This document shows, one piece after another, positions 1 to 7,515 of a DNA stretch of 21,246 nt; the stretch's first letter is position 1, and every line of letters starts with the position of its first letter. The position numbers and the translations under genes were made by a program. The stretch is from NCBI GenBank assembly GCA_023416875.1, contig JAEZGT010000116.1, positions 1 to 21,246 of the forward strand, given 5' to 3'. The DNA is from Pseudomonadota bacterium. Lineage in GTDB: Bacteria; Pseudomonadota; Gammaproteobacteria; Pseudomonadales; Cellvibrionaceae. A model generated the notes under the pieces. The model saw only the letters and a list, made by a program, of their open reading frames with translations. It had not been told where the DNA came from and made no database searches.

Positions 1-9
1 GCCCGCTCT

Positions 10-204
10 TCAAATCAGAATTCCAGATTTCATCCTTTCTTCCCTCTCCGCTGGTGTTTTTGCATCAATCAATTGAAGAAATTCGTTACCCAAGAGAGCT
101 GCGAAAAACTTATTGGATCGCACTGCGTAGTTTCCAAAAATATAAGCTGTTGGGGGAAATTCGGAAATAACCACCGCCATAAGGGCGGTGGTTATAAAAA
201 TCAT
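10..204 (-). CDS. possible 64-residue ORF overlapping the stop of the upstream gene (uncertain)
   Basis: A 64-residue reading frame starts at an ATG that overlaps the TGA of the 159-residue gene as ATGA, an arrangement typical of translational coupling. The first residues (MIFITTALMAVVIS) are hydrophobic and the last third is charged (IDAKTPAEREERMKSG), which looks protein-like. Against it, the 12-bp-stem hairpin at 167-195 lies inside its first codons and could be the terminator of the upstream gene; there is no separate ribosome binding site and I recognise no family. The frame remains open upstream of the ATG, but that part is only an antisense-like Arg-rich shadow of the neighbouring gene. 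It may be a real small gene, a remnant, or chance. Confidence 0.25.
   Translation of the reverse strand: MIFITTALMAVVISEFPPTAYIFGNYAVRSNKFFAALLGNEFLQLIDAKTPAEREERMKSGILI
167..195. terminator. hairpin with perfect 12-bp stem, possible terminator of the 159-residue gene
   Basis: Bases 167-178 (ataaccaccgcc) pair perfectly with 184-195 around a 5-base loop. The hairpin begins just downstream of the stop codon of the minus-strand gene. The run of T after it on the minus strand is poor (ttatttcc), while on the plus side it is followed by five A, so it is a weak intrinsic terminator or an mRNA-stabilising stem. It also lies inside the small overlapping ORF. Confidence 0.5.
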
Positions 205-680
205 GCGGCGCGATGACGAGATGTTCTTGGAGGTTCGTAGCCGACCTGACCGGGGATATTGACGCGCAGTGACTGGGCGTATTTTTCGCAGGCTTCCACG
301 TAAGCGGCGCCGGCTTTGTGACGGATGGAGGCCGCGAATTTGGTGAAATCGTCTTTGACGATTACGGCTTCCACTTCTCTTTGTGAATACCAATACTCTT
401 CGTCCAATTCGGTTTCAATTTCGCACCAATACAAGCGAAAATCCGCTTCGCGATCGACGTGTTTTTCACCGGCATCAGAGCGCAACACCAGACCTTTTCG
501 AGTCTCGGGTAAAAAACCTGTGGATGCCAAAAAAGACGAGATGTTTTTCAGCGCCGGGTGATGGCGCATAACATTTGCGTCGATTAATTTTCCTCTCGGG
601 CGATCATCTTGCGAACAGGCTTCCACCCCTAGTTTCGCGTGCTGTTCGCTGAGTAGTCTCAGAGCTATAAATAGCCTCAT
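201..680 (-). CDS. hypothetical protein, 159 residues, no recognised family
   Basis: I do not recognise this protein. It is soluble-looking, with no signal peptide or membrane segment. It has an acidic, aromatic middle (YWCEIETELDEEYWYSQ, about residues 84-100), then a Lys/Ala-rich helical stretch and a basic tail ending RTSRHRAA. The ATG at 680 has no convincing ribosome binding site (actgagattt precedes it). An internal ATG such as the one at MRHHPALKN, about residue 38, could be the true start. It lies downstream of the metal-efflux operon on the same strand, separated by about 220 bases, so it is probably a separate unit. Composition resembles its neighbours. It could be a lineage-restricted gene; function cannot be inferred from context. 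Confidence 0.55.
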   Translation of the reverse strand: MRLFIALRLLSEQHAKLGVEACSQDDRPRGKLIDANVMRHHPALKNISSFLASTGFLPETRKGLVLRSDAGEKHVDREADFRLYWCEIETELDEEYWYSQREVEAVIVKDDFTKFAASIRHKAGAAYVEACEKYAQSLRVNIPGQVGYEPPRTSRHRAA

Positions 681-726
681 AAATCTCAGTTATCTGTTAT
701 TAATGTTTTAGGGGACCCGCAAAAGG

Positions 727-763
727 CGAAAATCGTTTCCTTCCGTCGATTTTGCGGAGCAGA
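727..763 (-). terminator. weak hairpin downstream of czcA
   Basis: On the minus strand AAAATCG pairs with CGATTTT around an 11-base loop, and the right arm is followed by a broken T-rich stretch (CGATTTTCGCCTTTTG). It is the only terminator-like structure I see in the 224 bases after czcA. The stem is short and AT-rich, so it is a weak candidate. The rest of 681-904 shows no convincing gene. Confidence 0.25.
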
Positions 764-904
764 AAAATAGCAGTGAGGTCGCGACAGCGATGGTCATAGA
801 CCGGTAATAACCTGAGTATAGATCAGCCCTTGTCCGGCGCCATATCCGCACGTCTGTCGCCGACCTATGGCAATTGCTGCGCCATTGGCCTGTTGGACGG
901 AGTT

Positions 905-3900
905 TTATCTCGGGATTGGCTTGCCGCGATGGAGCCATTCATAAAGCACGGGCAGTAAAAACAAGGTGAGCAGCGTGGAGGATACTATGCCGCCTATAAC
1001 CACGGTGGCCAATGGTCGCTGTATTTCTGCGCCAGTACCCGTGTTGAATGCCATAGGTACAAAACCGAGGCTCGCCACCAGCGCCGTCATCAACACGGGG
1101 CGCAGGCGTATTAAGGCGCCCTCCACGATTGCGCGTTGCAAGTCGCCCTGTTCGCGCCAGCGATCTCGAATAAAACTCACCATTACCAATCCGTTGAGCA
1201 CAGCCACGCCCGAGAGCGCAATAAAACCAACGCCGGCCGATATGGAAAATGGCATATCGCGCAGCCATAACGCCAACACGCCGCCGGTCAATGCGAGCGG
1301 CACACCGGTAAAAATAATCAGCGCATCTTTTACGGAGCCAAAAGCGAGAACGAGCAGCCCGATAATTAACAGCAGCGTCAGCGGCACAATCCAGCCGAGT
1401 CGTTGCGCCGCCGATTCCAATTGCTGAAAGGTGCCGCCGTAATCCAACCAATAACCGCTCGGCAAATTCACTTGTTCTGCGATTGAGCGTTTAACCTCTG
1501 CAACAAAACTGCCCAAGTCGCGATCGCGCACGTTAGCGGACACTAATATTCGGCGTTTGCCGTTTTCACGGCCGATTTGCGCAGGCGCTGGGCTGAGTTC
1601 CAGTGATGCCACCTCCCCCAACGGCACATAACCGCCATCTGGCAATGGCACGGGTAGAAAAATCAGTTTGTCGATATCATTGCGACGGTTTTCCGGCAGG
1701 CGCACGACTAATTTAAAACGCCGGTCGCCCTGATAAATAAGACCGACCTCTTCGCCACCGATACTCGTGGCGACAAAACGTTGCAGCGCTTCAATAGTGA
1801 GTCCGTAACGGGCTAATTCCAGTCGTCGCGGTATAACGGAAAGCACCGGCAAGCCGGTCACCTGCTCTACCCCCACATCCGCCGCACCCGCAACTTTTTC
1901 CACAACTTCTTGAATGGCATTGCCCGTGGCAATCAGTGTAGCGAGATCGTCGCCGAATATTTTGATACCCAAATCCGCACGCACACCGGAAATTAATTCA
2001 TTGAAACGCATTTGAATGGGCTGCGTGAACTCGTAGTTATTTCCGGGCAATTGGCGCAATTTCCGCTCCATCGCGGCAACAAGATTTTCTTTTGAACGCT
2101 GCGGGTCCGGCCATTGATCCCGCGGTTTCAGAATGACGAAATTATCGGCCACGTTGGGTGGCATGGGATCCGTCGCCACTTCCGGCGTGCCTATTTTCGC
2201 AAACACCCGGTCCACTTCAGCGAAGGAGCGCAAAGTGGTTTCGAGTAATTCCTGCATTGCGACGGATTGCTCTAAGCTGGTTCCCGGAATACGCAGAGCG
2301 TGTAAGGCGATGTCGCCTTCGTCGAGCTGCGGAATAAATTCCGCACCCAATCGCGTCGACAACCACGCGCATCCCAACACCAATAGAACTGCGCCGGACA
2401 GCACCCGCCAGCGCGCTCGCAATGCGGCTTGCAATAACGGCCGATAAAACGATTTTGCAGCATGGATTACTGGGCTTTCTTTTTCCGCGATTTTTCCGCT
2501 CATAAAAATCGCCACAGCCGCTGGCACCAGTGTCAGTGACAGCGCCATGGCGGCGAGCAAGGCCATCACCACCGTCACCGCCATGGGGTGAAACATTTTA
2601 CCTTCGACGCCGGTGAGACCGAAAATGGGGATATACACCAGGGTAATAATGGCCACGCCAAATAGACTCGGGCGAATGACTTCATTGGTCGCACTAAATA
2701 CCAGCGGCAATCGCTCCGCGAGAGGCAAAATTTTTCCCCTTTGCTGCTGAGCTTCCGCCAAACGGCGGATACAGTTTTCCACGATAATCACCGCACCATC
2801 CACAATCAGGCCAAAATCCAGTGCTCCCAAACTCATCAGGTTGGCGGATACTTTCGCATGTACCATTCCACTGATGGTCGCCAGCATTACCAGAGGAATG
2901 ACTGCGGCGGTAATCAATGCTGCGCGCAAATTACCGAGCAATAAAAACAACACGGCGATTACCAATAGCGCGCCTTCTAGCAGATTCTTCTGAACGGTGG
3001 CGATGGTTTTGTCGATAAGTGCGGTGCGGTCGTACACCGCTTCCACAGTAATCCCCGGTGGTAAAGAGGCTTTTACCTGCTCCAATTTTTGCGCGAGATT
3101 GCGGGCGACAGTGCGGGAATTTTCTCCCATCAACATCATCGCTGTGCCCAATACAGTTTCGCGACCATCGCGGGTGGCGGCGCCAGTGCGCAATTCTTTG
3201 CCGAGGGCCACTTCCGCAACATCGGCAATTCGAATCGGAACTCCGTTGGAAAACGTAATCACCAGCTGTTCGATGTCGCGGGTTTCCGCCAACTGTCCCG
3301 GCGAGCGCACCAAGAGCTGCTGGCCATTACGCTCCACATAACCGGCCCCGCTATTGCTGTTGTTAGCGCGCAATGTCTCCACGATTTGCTGCTGGGTAAT
3401 GCCAAATTCCAGCAAACGTTTTGGATCTGGCATCACGTGATATTGCCGCTCAAAACCGCCAATGGTATTGATTTCCACCACGCCTGGCACCTGCGCCATT
3501 TGCGGTTTAATGATCCAGTCCTGTATCTCGCGTAGATCCATACTATCGAAAGGCTGGCCATCGCTCCTGAGCGCCCCAGGCACAGCTTCCACCGCATAAG
3601 TGAAAATTTCGCCGAGCCCCGTAGCAATCGGACCCATAGTGGGTTCGAGTCCCTGCGGCAGCACGCTGCGAATCGCGGCGAGGCGTTCGCTGATTAAATA
3701 ACGCGCGTGGTAAATGTCGGTACCCTCGCGGAATACCACGGTCACTTGAGAAAGACCGTAGCGCGACAGGGAACGGGTGTATTCCAGGTCGGGCAGTCCG
3801 TAAAGCGCGGTTTCCACCACAAAAGTAATTTGCTGTTCCGCCTCCAACGGAGAATACCCAGGCGCTTCGGTATTAATTTGTACCTGCACATTGGTGATAT

Positions 3901-4021
3901 CCGGCACCGCATCAATCGTTAGGTGGCGAAAATTCCAAACTCCAGATCCGATCAGCAACAGGATCATGCTCAGCATCAGATAGCGCCGCTCTATGGCGAC
4001 GCGCACGATTGTCTCAATCAT
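905..4021 (-). CDS. czcA: CzcA-type heavy-metal RND efflux pump, inner-membrane subunit
   Basis: This 1038-residue protein is the proton-driven pump of a tripartite efflux system moving divalent metal ions out of the periplasm or cytoplasm. Length and layout fit the HME-RND family: TM1 at about residues 15-34, a large periplasmic loop, a membrane block around 345-520, a second periplasmic loop, and a final block from about 870. The TM4 motif DFGLIVDGAVIIVEN places acidic residues at D402, D408 and E415, the pattern of the Zn/Co/Cd class (CzcA) rather than the Cu/Ag class (CusA). The start is supported by GAGGG eight bases upstream, which overlaps the TGA of czcB, with a gap of only 10 bases. 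It is last in the czcI-C-B-A operon. Exact metal range is inferred from the motif only. Confidence 0.93.
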   Translation of the reverse strand: MIETIVRVAIERRYLMLSMILLLIGSGVWNFRHLTIDAVPDITNVQVQINTEAPGYSPLEAEQQITFVVETALYGLPDLEYTRSLSRYGLSQVTVVFREGTDIYHARYLISERLAAIRSVLPQGLEPTMGPIATGLGEIFTYAVEAVPGALRSDGQPFDSMDLREIQDWIIKPQMAQVPGVVEINTIGGFERQYHVMPDPKRLLEFGITQQQIVETLRANNSNSGAGYVERNGQQLLVRSPGQLAETRDIEQLVITFSNGVPIRIADVAEVALGKELRTGAATRDGRETVLGTAMMLMGENSRTVARNLAQKLEQVKASLPPGITVEAVYDRTALIDKTIATVQKNLLEGALLVIAVLFLLLGNLRAALITAAVIPLVMLATISGMVHAKVSANLMSLGALDFGLIVDGAVIIVENCIRRLAEAQQQRGKILPLAERLPLVFSATNEVIRPSLFGVAIITLVYIPIFGLTGVEGKMFHPMAVTVVMALLAAMALSLTLVPAAVAIFMSGKIAEKESPVIHAAKSFYRPLLQAALRARWRVLSGAVLLVLGCAWLSTRLGAEFIPQLDEGDIALHALRIPGTSLEQSVAMQELLETTLRSFAEVDRVFAKIGTPEVATDPMPPNVADNFVILKPRDQWPDPQRSKENLVAAMERKLRQLPGNNYEFTQPIQMRFNELISGVRADLGIKIFGDDLATLIATGNAIQEVVEKVAGAADVGVEQVTGLPVLSVIPRRLELARYGLTIEALQRFVATSIGGEEVGLIYQGDRRFKLVVRLPENRRNDIDKLIFLPVPLPDGGYVPLGEVASLELSPAPAQIGRENGKRRILVSANVRDRDLGSFVAEVKRSIAEQVNLPSGYWLDYGGTFQQLESAAQRLGWIVPLTLLLIIGLLVLAFGSVKDALIIFTGVPLALTGGVLALWLRDMPFSISAGVGFIALSGVAVLNGLVMVSFIRDRWREQGDLQRAIVEGALIRLRPVLMTALVASLGFVPMAFNTGTGAEIQRPLATVVIGGIVSSTLLTLFLLPVLYEWLHRGKPIPR

Positions 4022-4031
4022 CGTCGTTCCC

Positions 4032-4988
4032 TCAGTGCTCGTGCGCGGCGCCGGCTTTTTCCAAGTCGGCCTTGATTAGATAGCTGTTATCGAGCACGTA
4101 AGTCTCGCCCAGTTGTAAACCGTCAAGGACTTCGGTAAACCGCCCGTCACTGCGTCCCAGAACTAACGGTCGCGGCTCGTAGGTATCGCCTTGACGAATA
4201 AAAACCACCGGCTTTTCTTCGAATATTTGCAGCGCTCTATTCGCGACAACCAACGGCGCTGTGCGGGCATCAATTACGATTTGCGCCTGCGTCAGATCAC
4301 CGGCAATCAATTGGCGATCGGAATTATTCAAAGGCACTCGGGCAATGACAAAAGGCGTCGATTCAGCGGCGGGCAATAAGGCGGCAATTTCGCCCTGCAC
4401 AGAAATTTCACCAATATGCAGATGAACAGTTTGGCCTACGGCTACAACCGTGCGGTCGCGAGGGAAAATCTTAAGTTCCGCCCACAATTGCCGGTCATCA
4501 ATCACTTCAAATAAAAGATTTTCGCCAGTCAATTCACCGATATTGGCCCCACGGCTTTGTACCCAGCCATCAACAGGAGACTTGATGTCGTAGGGACGCA
4601 GACTGTCGTTGGATTCAATGGTCGCCAGTATTTGGCCTTTCACAATACGGTCACCGGCATTCACACCCACTTGCGTGACCACGCCGGGAAAACGCGCTTG
4701 AATACGCGCTTTCTTTTCCGCCGGAATAACCAATCGGCCAAAAACCTCAATCGAATGCGCCACCTCACCAGGCCCCGCTTGGGACACTGTAATGCCGACG
4801 GCGGCTGCCATTTCGGCAGAGAGCTCAACTACCTCCTGATGATCGTGGTCGTGATCAGAATGTTGATGGTGTGAAGAATTGTTCTGATGCTCGTGATAAT
4901 CATCATCGTGGTCGTGATCTGAACCCGCCAGCGCAGACAACGGCAGCAGGCTGGCGAAAAGAAGGGGCAACCAAATGGATTTGTTCAT
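4032..4988 (-). CDS. czcB: CzcB-type periplasmic adaptor (membrane fusion protein), His-rich, no alpha-hairpin
   Basis: The 318-residue adaptor links the RND pump to the outer-membrane channel. A signal peptide (residues 1-21, ending LSALA) is followed by a metal-binding-like segment at 25-50 with ten His interspersed with Asp. The lipoyl/barrel-sandwich halves are at about 99-125 and 133-151, then a beta-barrel and a membrane-proximal domain; it ends in HEH. The two lipoyl halves are joined by only about seven residues (SNDSLRP), so the long alpha-helical hairpin of CusB or AcrA is missing, which explains a length well below that of classical CzcB (about 520). AGGA lies eight bases before the ATG. 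The czcC stop is 3 bases away on one side and czcA begins 10 bases beyond the other, so the three are co-transcribed. Confidence 0.9.
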   Translation of the reverse strand: MNKSIWLPLLFASLLPLSALAGSDHDHDDDYHEHQNNSSHHQHSDHDHDHQEVVELSAEMAAAVGITVSQAGPGEVAHSIEVFGRLVIPAEKKARIQARFPGVVTQVGVNAGDRIVKGQILATIESNDSLRPYDIKSPVDGWVQSRGANIGELTGENLLFEVIDDRQLWAELKIFPRDRTVVAVGQTVHLHIGEISVQGEIAALLPAAESTPFVIARVPLNNSDRQLIAGDLTQAQIVIDARTAPLVVANRALQIFEEKPVVFIRQGDTYEPRPLVLGRSDGRFTEVLDGLQLGETYVLDNSYLIKADLEKAGAAHEH

Positions 4989-4991
4989 AGG

Positions 4992-6272
4992 TCAATCCTG
5001 AATCGGGGCAAAAGCGGAGGAAGTGAGAGGCTCGGCTGTGAGTTGCTCGATCAAAGCCTGCTGCAAAAGTGCGGTGGTAGCGGCATCGACCAACGCCATC
5101 TTGGCCTCCAAAAATTCCTGCTGAATCCCAGCCCACTCCACATAGCTATAACGACCGCTCTCATAGGCTTGCCGGGTCTGCTCCAGCGCGCGGGCCAGCA
5201 CCGGCAATACCCGCTCGCGCAATTGCGCCACCGTTTTCACCCCTTGTTGATGACTTTGCCAAGCATCAAAGAGCGTGGCACGCAACGACAGCAGCGCCGC
5301 ATCCCGACGGTGATCCACGAGCTGCCGTTCCGCCTTAGCGGATTGAACATCACCGCGATTGCGCGCAGCCGGGAACAGTGGAACTGAGAATCCCACTACC
5401 AGAGCGGTATCGCCTGTTCCGCCAAACTGACGGATGCCAGCGCGCCATTGAATATCCGTTGTGGATCGAACCAGGGCCAGATTAAATTCGGCCTGGCGCA
5501 AACGCGCCTCATCGCCAAAGACCTGAATCGCCGGCCCCGCCGCCGCTCGCTTGTACAAGTCTTCAAACTCAGTCACTTTGGCAAAGCCAAAAAGGGTCCC
5601 TTCCACATCGACAAACTCCACCTCGCGTCCGCCCCACAGGGCGGCCAGGGCAACCTTGCTGCTCGCCAATTGCGCGGCCACGGTCTGATGGCGCAGTTGC
5701 GTCTGCACCAGGGCGGCTTCTGCACGGAGAACCTCCGACTCTGCCACAGCACCGCGCTCAAGCCTGACGCGCAGCAAGTTTTGAGAGGACTGAGCTAATT
5801 CGGTGGCCTCTTCCAGGACCTTCAGTTTTTCCTGCAGCGCCAATACGGTGATAAACCTCTGAGCGACGCTACCCAGCAGATCCAGCGCAGCGGCTTGCCG
5901 TTCGGATTGGGATAAGGTCAGGCGGGACTCAGCCACCGCGGTGCGCGCACCGCGTTTATTGCCAAGTTCGATTACCGATGAAATAGCAAGAGTGGTTTCC
6001 AGCTCATCCGGATGCTGGCCGATATTCTCAACATCGAGATCCAGCTGATAACCTGCACCTTGGTTCGCTGTACCTATTTCGCCGCGCAAGCCATGCTGTC
6101 GCCATGCGAATACCTGCAACTCGGGATTGTGGTCTAGAGTCCGGCGCATCGCCTCCGCAAGAGTCAGCGTCTTTGGCGCCGCATCCGCAAAAACAGCCGC
6201 TGGGAGCCCGAGCAAGATAAGGAATACCCACACGGGCCACGAGCGCCGGCCATGGGTCGAAGAAAAAAACAT
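4992..6272 (-). CDS. czcC: CzcC-type outer-membrane efflux factor (TolC family)
   Basis: The 426-residue protein is the outer-membrane channel component of the metal pump. After a signal peptide (MFFSST... with cleavage likely after VFA, about residue 29) it shows the family opening TLTLAEAMRRTLDHNPEL and two repeats of long amphipathic helices rich in Ala, Gln, Arg and Glu (for example LRVRLERGAVAESEVLRAEA and a QTRQAYESGRYSYVEW segment). I chose the ATG at 6272 because it begins a proper signal peptide and has AGGA about nine bases upstream; an open frame reaching 6377 adds 35 residues unlike a signal sequence. It follows the CzcI-like gene by 52 bases and is 3 bases from czcB. Confidence 0.9.
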   Translation of the reverse strand: MFFSSTHGRRSWPVWVFLILLGLPAAVFADAAPKTLTLAEAMRRTLDHNPELQVFAWRQHGLRGEIGTANQGAGYQLDLDVENIGQHPDELETTLAISSVIELGNKRGARTAVAESRLTLSQSERQAAALDLLGSVAQRFITVLALQEKLKVLEEATELAQSSQNLLRVRLERGAVAESEVLRAEAALVQTQLRHQTVAAQLASSKVALAALWGGREVEFVDVEGTLFGFAKVTEFEDLYKRAAAGPAIQVFGDEARLRQAEFNLALVRSTTDIQWRAGIRQFGGTGDTALVVGFSVPLFPAARNRGDVQSAKAERQLVDHRRDAALLSLRATLFDAWQSHQQGVKTVAQLRERVLPVLARALEQTRQAYESGRYSYVEWAGIQQEFLEAKMALVDAATTALLQQALIEQLTAEPLTSSAFAPIQD

Positions 6273-6324
6273 AACGATGATCCTGTCGTAATTAAATGAA
6301 ACCGTGGAAACGGGAAGCGACAGG

Positions 6325-6708
6325 TCAGCGAATGGGAGGGCGGTATATGGCGGCGATGTGGCCGGTGACAGCGGCAAATTGACGTGGGCAGAGCGCGCCG
6401 GACCGGGTATCCGGAAAAGACGTAAAAAATCGGCTTAAAAGCGCAATGTGCGACCCGTGACCGTGGCCGTGACACTGGCAGCAGTGGTCGCAATTGGTGG
6501 AATGGTCAGCTGTGGAGTGCGCGGCAATATCGGCCGTCATATTCACCGCACCGGCATCATGATGCACTTCGTGATGACGATCCGCCGCTATGCGCGCCCC
6601 GACCCCCGATTTTGCCTCCACCGCAACGACCAAACACTGCGCCAGCATCAGCACCAACATGCACAGCGCTTTGGTCCGGGCTTTTGCTAAACAACTGGTC
6701 GAGTGCAT
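6325..6708 (-). CDS. small Cys/His-rich exported protein, CzcI-like
   Basis: The 127-residue protein opens the metal-efflux operon. It has a signal-like hydrophobic stretch (about residues 14-30), a His-rich middle (DRHHEVHHD at 43-51), and a dense cluster CDHCCQCHGHGHGSH with Cys 73, 76, 77, 79 and His 75, 80, 82, 84, 87. The end, IYRPPIR, resembles the Pro-rich tails of CzcI-type proteins, small periplasmic products encoded first in many czc operons and thought to bind metal or modulate expression. No good ribosome binding site precedes the ATG at 6708, so a later start such as the Met at residue 17 is possible. The family assignment rests on position, size and metal-ligand content rather than a full alignment. 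Confidence 0.65.
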   Translation of the reverse strand: MHSTSCLAKARTKALCMLVLMLAQCLVVAVEAKSGVGARIAADRHHEVHHDAGAVNMTADIAAHSTADHSTNCDHCCQCHGHGHGSHIALLSRFFTSFPDTRSGALCPRQFAAVTGHIAAIYRPPIR

Positions 6709-6751
6709 AGTTGGAAGATGCGATTGTTTAACAGGAGACTAGCACATCCCT

Positions 6752-6763
6752 ATGCGGCCGCAT
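6752..6763. promoter_or_regulatory. 12-bp perfect palindrome upstream of the metal-efflux operon
   Basis: ATGCGGCCGCAT sits 43 bases before the first gene of the czc operon, inside the short space between it and the terminator at 6800-6825 where the promoter must lie. A perfect dyad here could be the operator for a metal-responsive regulator. I cannot match it to a known box, and no clear -10/-35 pair is visible, so it may be chance. Confidence 0.3.
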
Positions 6764-6799
6764 GAACCGGATTCGCGACTGCGTTGAATTGCGCGCACA

Positions 6800-6825
6800 A
6801 AAAAGCCCGCAAGCGCGGGCTTTTT
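6800..6825. terminator. bidirectional intrinsic terminator after hcp
   Basis: A perfect 11-bp stem, aaaaagcccgc (6800-6810) with gcgggcttttt (6815-6825), closes a 4-base loop. A and T runs flank it on both sides, so it can stop transcription from either direction. It ends hcp on the minus strand and insulates the metal-efflux operon from it. Confidence 0.9.
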
Positions 6826-6846
6826 CGAAACCGGATGCAACAACGA

Positions 6847-7329
6847 TTACAGCGGTTTTGCGCTGGTGAGGTCGTAACCAGCGCGCTGCGGGCTCTTGCC
6901 AGCGTTTTTCTTGTCGTAGTCGTGGTAATTGACTAACACTTTGGCGAAGCTCAGGCTGATGGACTCAACAGGATCGCTGTCGCCGCCGGCAGAGATGGAG
7001 TAGCTGCTAACCAGGCAGTCTTCCAGCTCGTAGTCCATAAAGGTGGTGACCTTGTCAGCACCCGTTTGTACGAACTTGATCTTAACTTTTTTACCTGAGG
7101 AGCCAGTTACAGATTCTTTGAACAGCGGAGTACTGGAAATATCAGCCAGTTTGGTGAAGGTAATTTCGCTCAGGCTCGGGCGAGTGGCTTCACGGTTGGC
7201 CATATGACCTGATTCCATGGAGATTCCGCGACTGACACCGAAGTTGAGGGACAACACTTTGATGTGGTCCGCAAAACCGTCCGCAGTTACGTTGCCTTTG
7301 ATTCCTTCGAATTCGATATAAATTGCCAT
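6847..7329 (-). CDS. hcp: Hcp-family type VI secretion tube protein (orphan)
   Basis: The 160-residue protein matches the Hcp family, which forms hexameric rings stacking into the inner tube of the type VI secretion system and is itself exported. Family features are the opening MAIYIEFEGIKG, the VLSLNFGVSRG segment near residues 26-36, the LSEITFTKLADISSTPLF stretch, a Lys-rich strand (KKVKIKFVQTG), the DYELEDCLVSSYSIS segment and a terminal GYDLTSAKPL. Length is normal. The start is firm: AAGGAG lies nine bases upstream. It has its own candidate promoter and a strong terminator, so it is transcribed alone. No sheath, baseplate, VgrG, ClpV or effector gene is in the window, so it is an orphan copy that may supply a system encoded elsewhere. 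Confidence 0.93.
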   Translation of the reverse strand: MAIYIEFEGIKGNVTADGFADHIKVLSLNFGVSRGISMESGHMANREATRPSLSEITFTKLADISSTPLFKESVTGSSGKKVKIKFVQTGADKVTTFMDYELEDCLVSSYSISAGGDSDPVESISLSFAKVLVNYHDYDKKNAGKSPQRAGYDLTSAKPL

Positions 7330-7385
7330 ATGTAAATGCTCCTTCGTATGTGATGGCTGGACACTGTTATTCAGTGCTGGCGGCC

Positions 7386-7414
7386 ATATTATCCAGACGG
7401 ACCAGGGGATTCAA
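7386..7414 (-). promoter_or_regulatory. candidate sigma-70 promoter of hcp
   Basis: On the minus strand TTGAAT (7414-7409) and TAATAT (7391-7386) are 17 bases apart, each matching four of six consensus bases. Transcription would start near 7380 and give a leader of about 50 bases before the well-placed ribosome binding site of hcp. This is visual matching only. Confidence 0.4.
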
Positions 7415-7515
7415 CCGACTTATGCTTGTCTTTTTGTGAGATTTTAGCCATAGACAATCAGGAATTTGTCGGCGACTAGATTAGAACCCTCACAACCATA
7501 AAACGCTTGTTCAAC

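Noticed and set aside
708..938. 76-codon minus-strand frame after czcA
   Set aside because: It begins inside the last codons of czcA in another frame, its first half is Arg/Trp-rich antisense-like sequence, and it has no ribosome binding site.
939..1451. 170-codon minus-strand frame inside czcA
   Set aside because: Fully contained in czcA, with Arg/Cys-rich shadow composition and no family resemblance.
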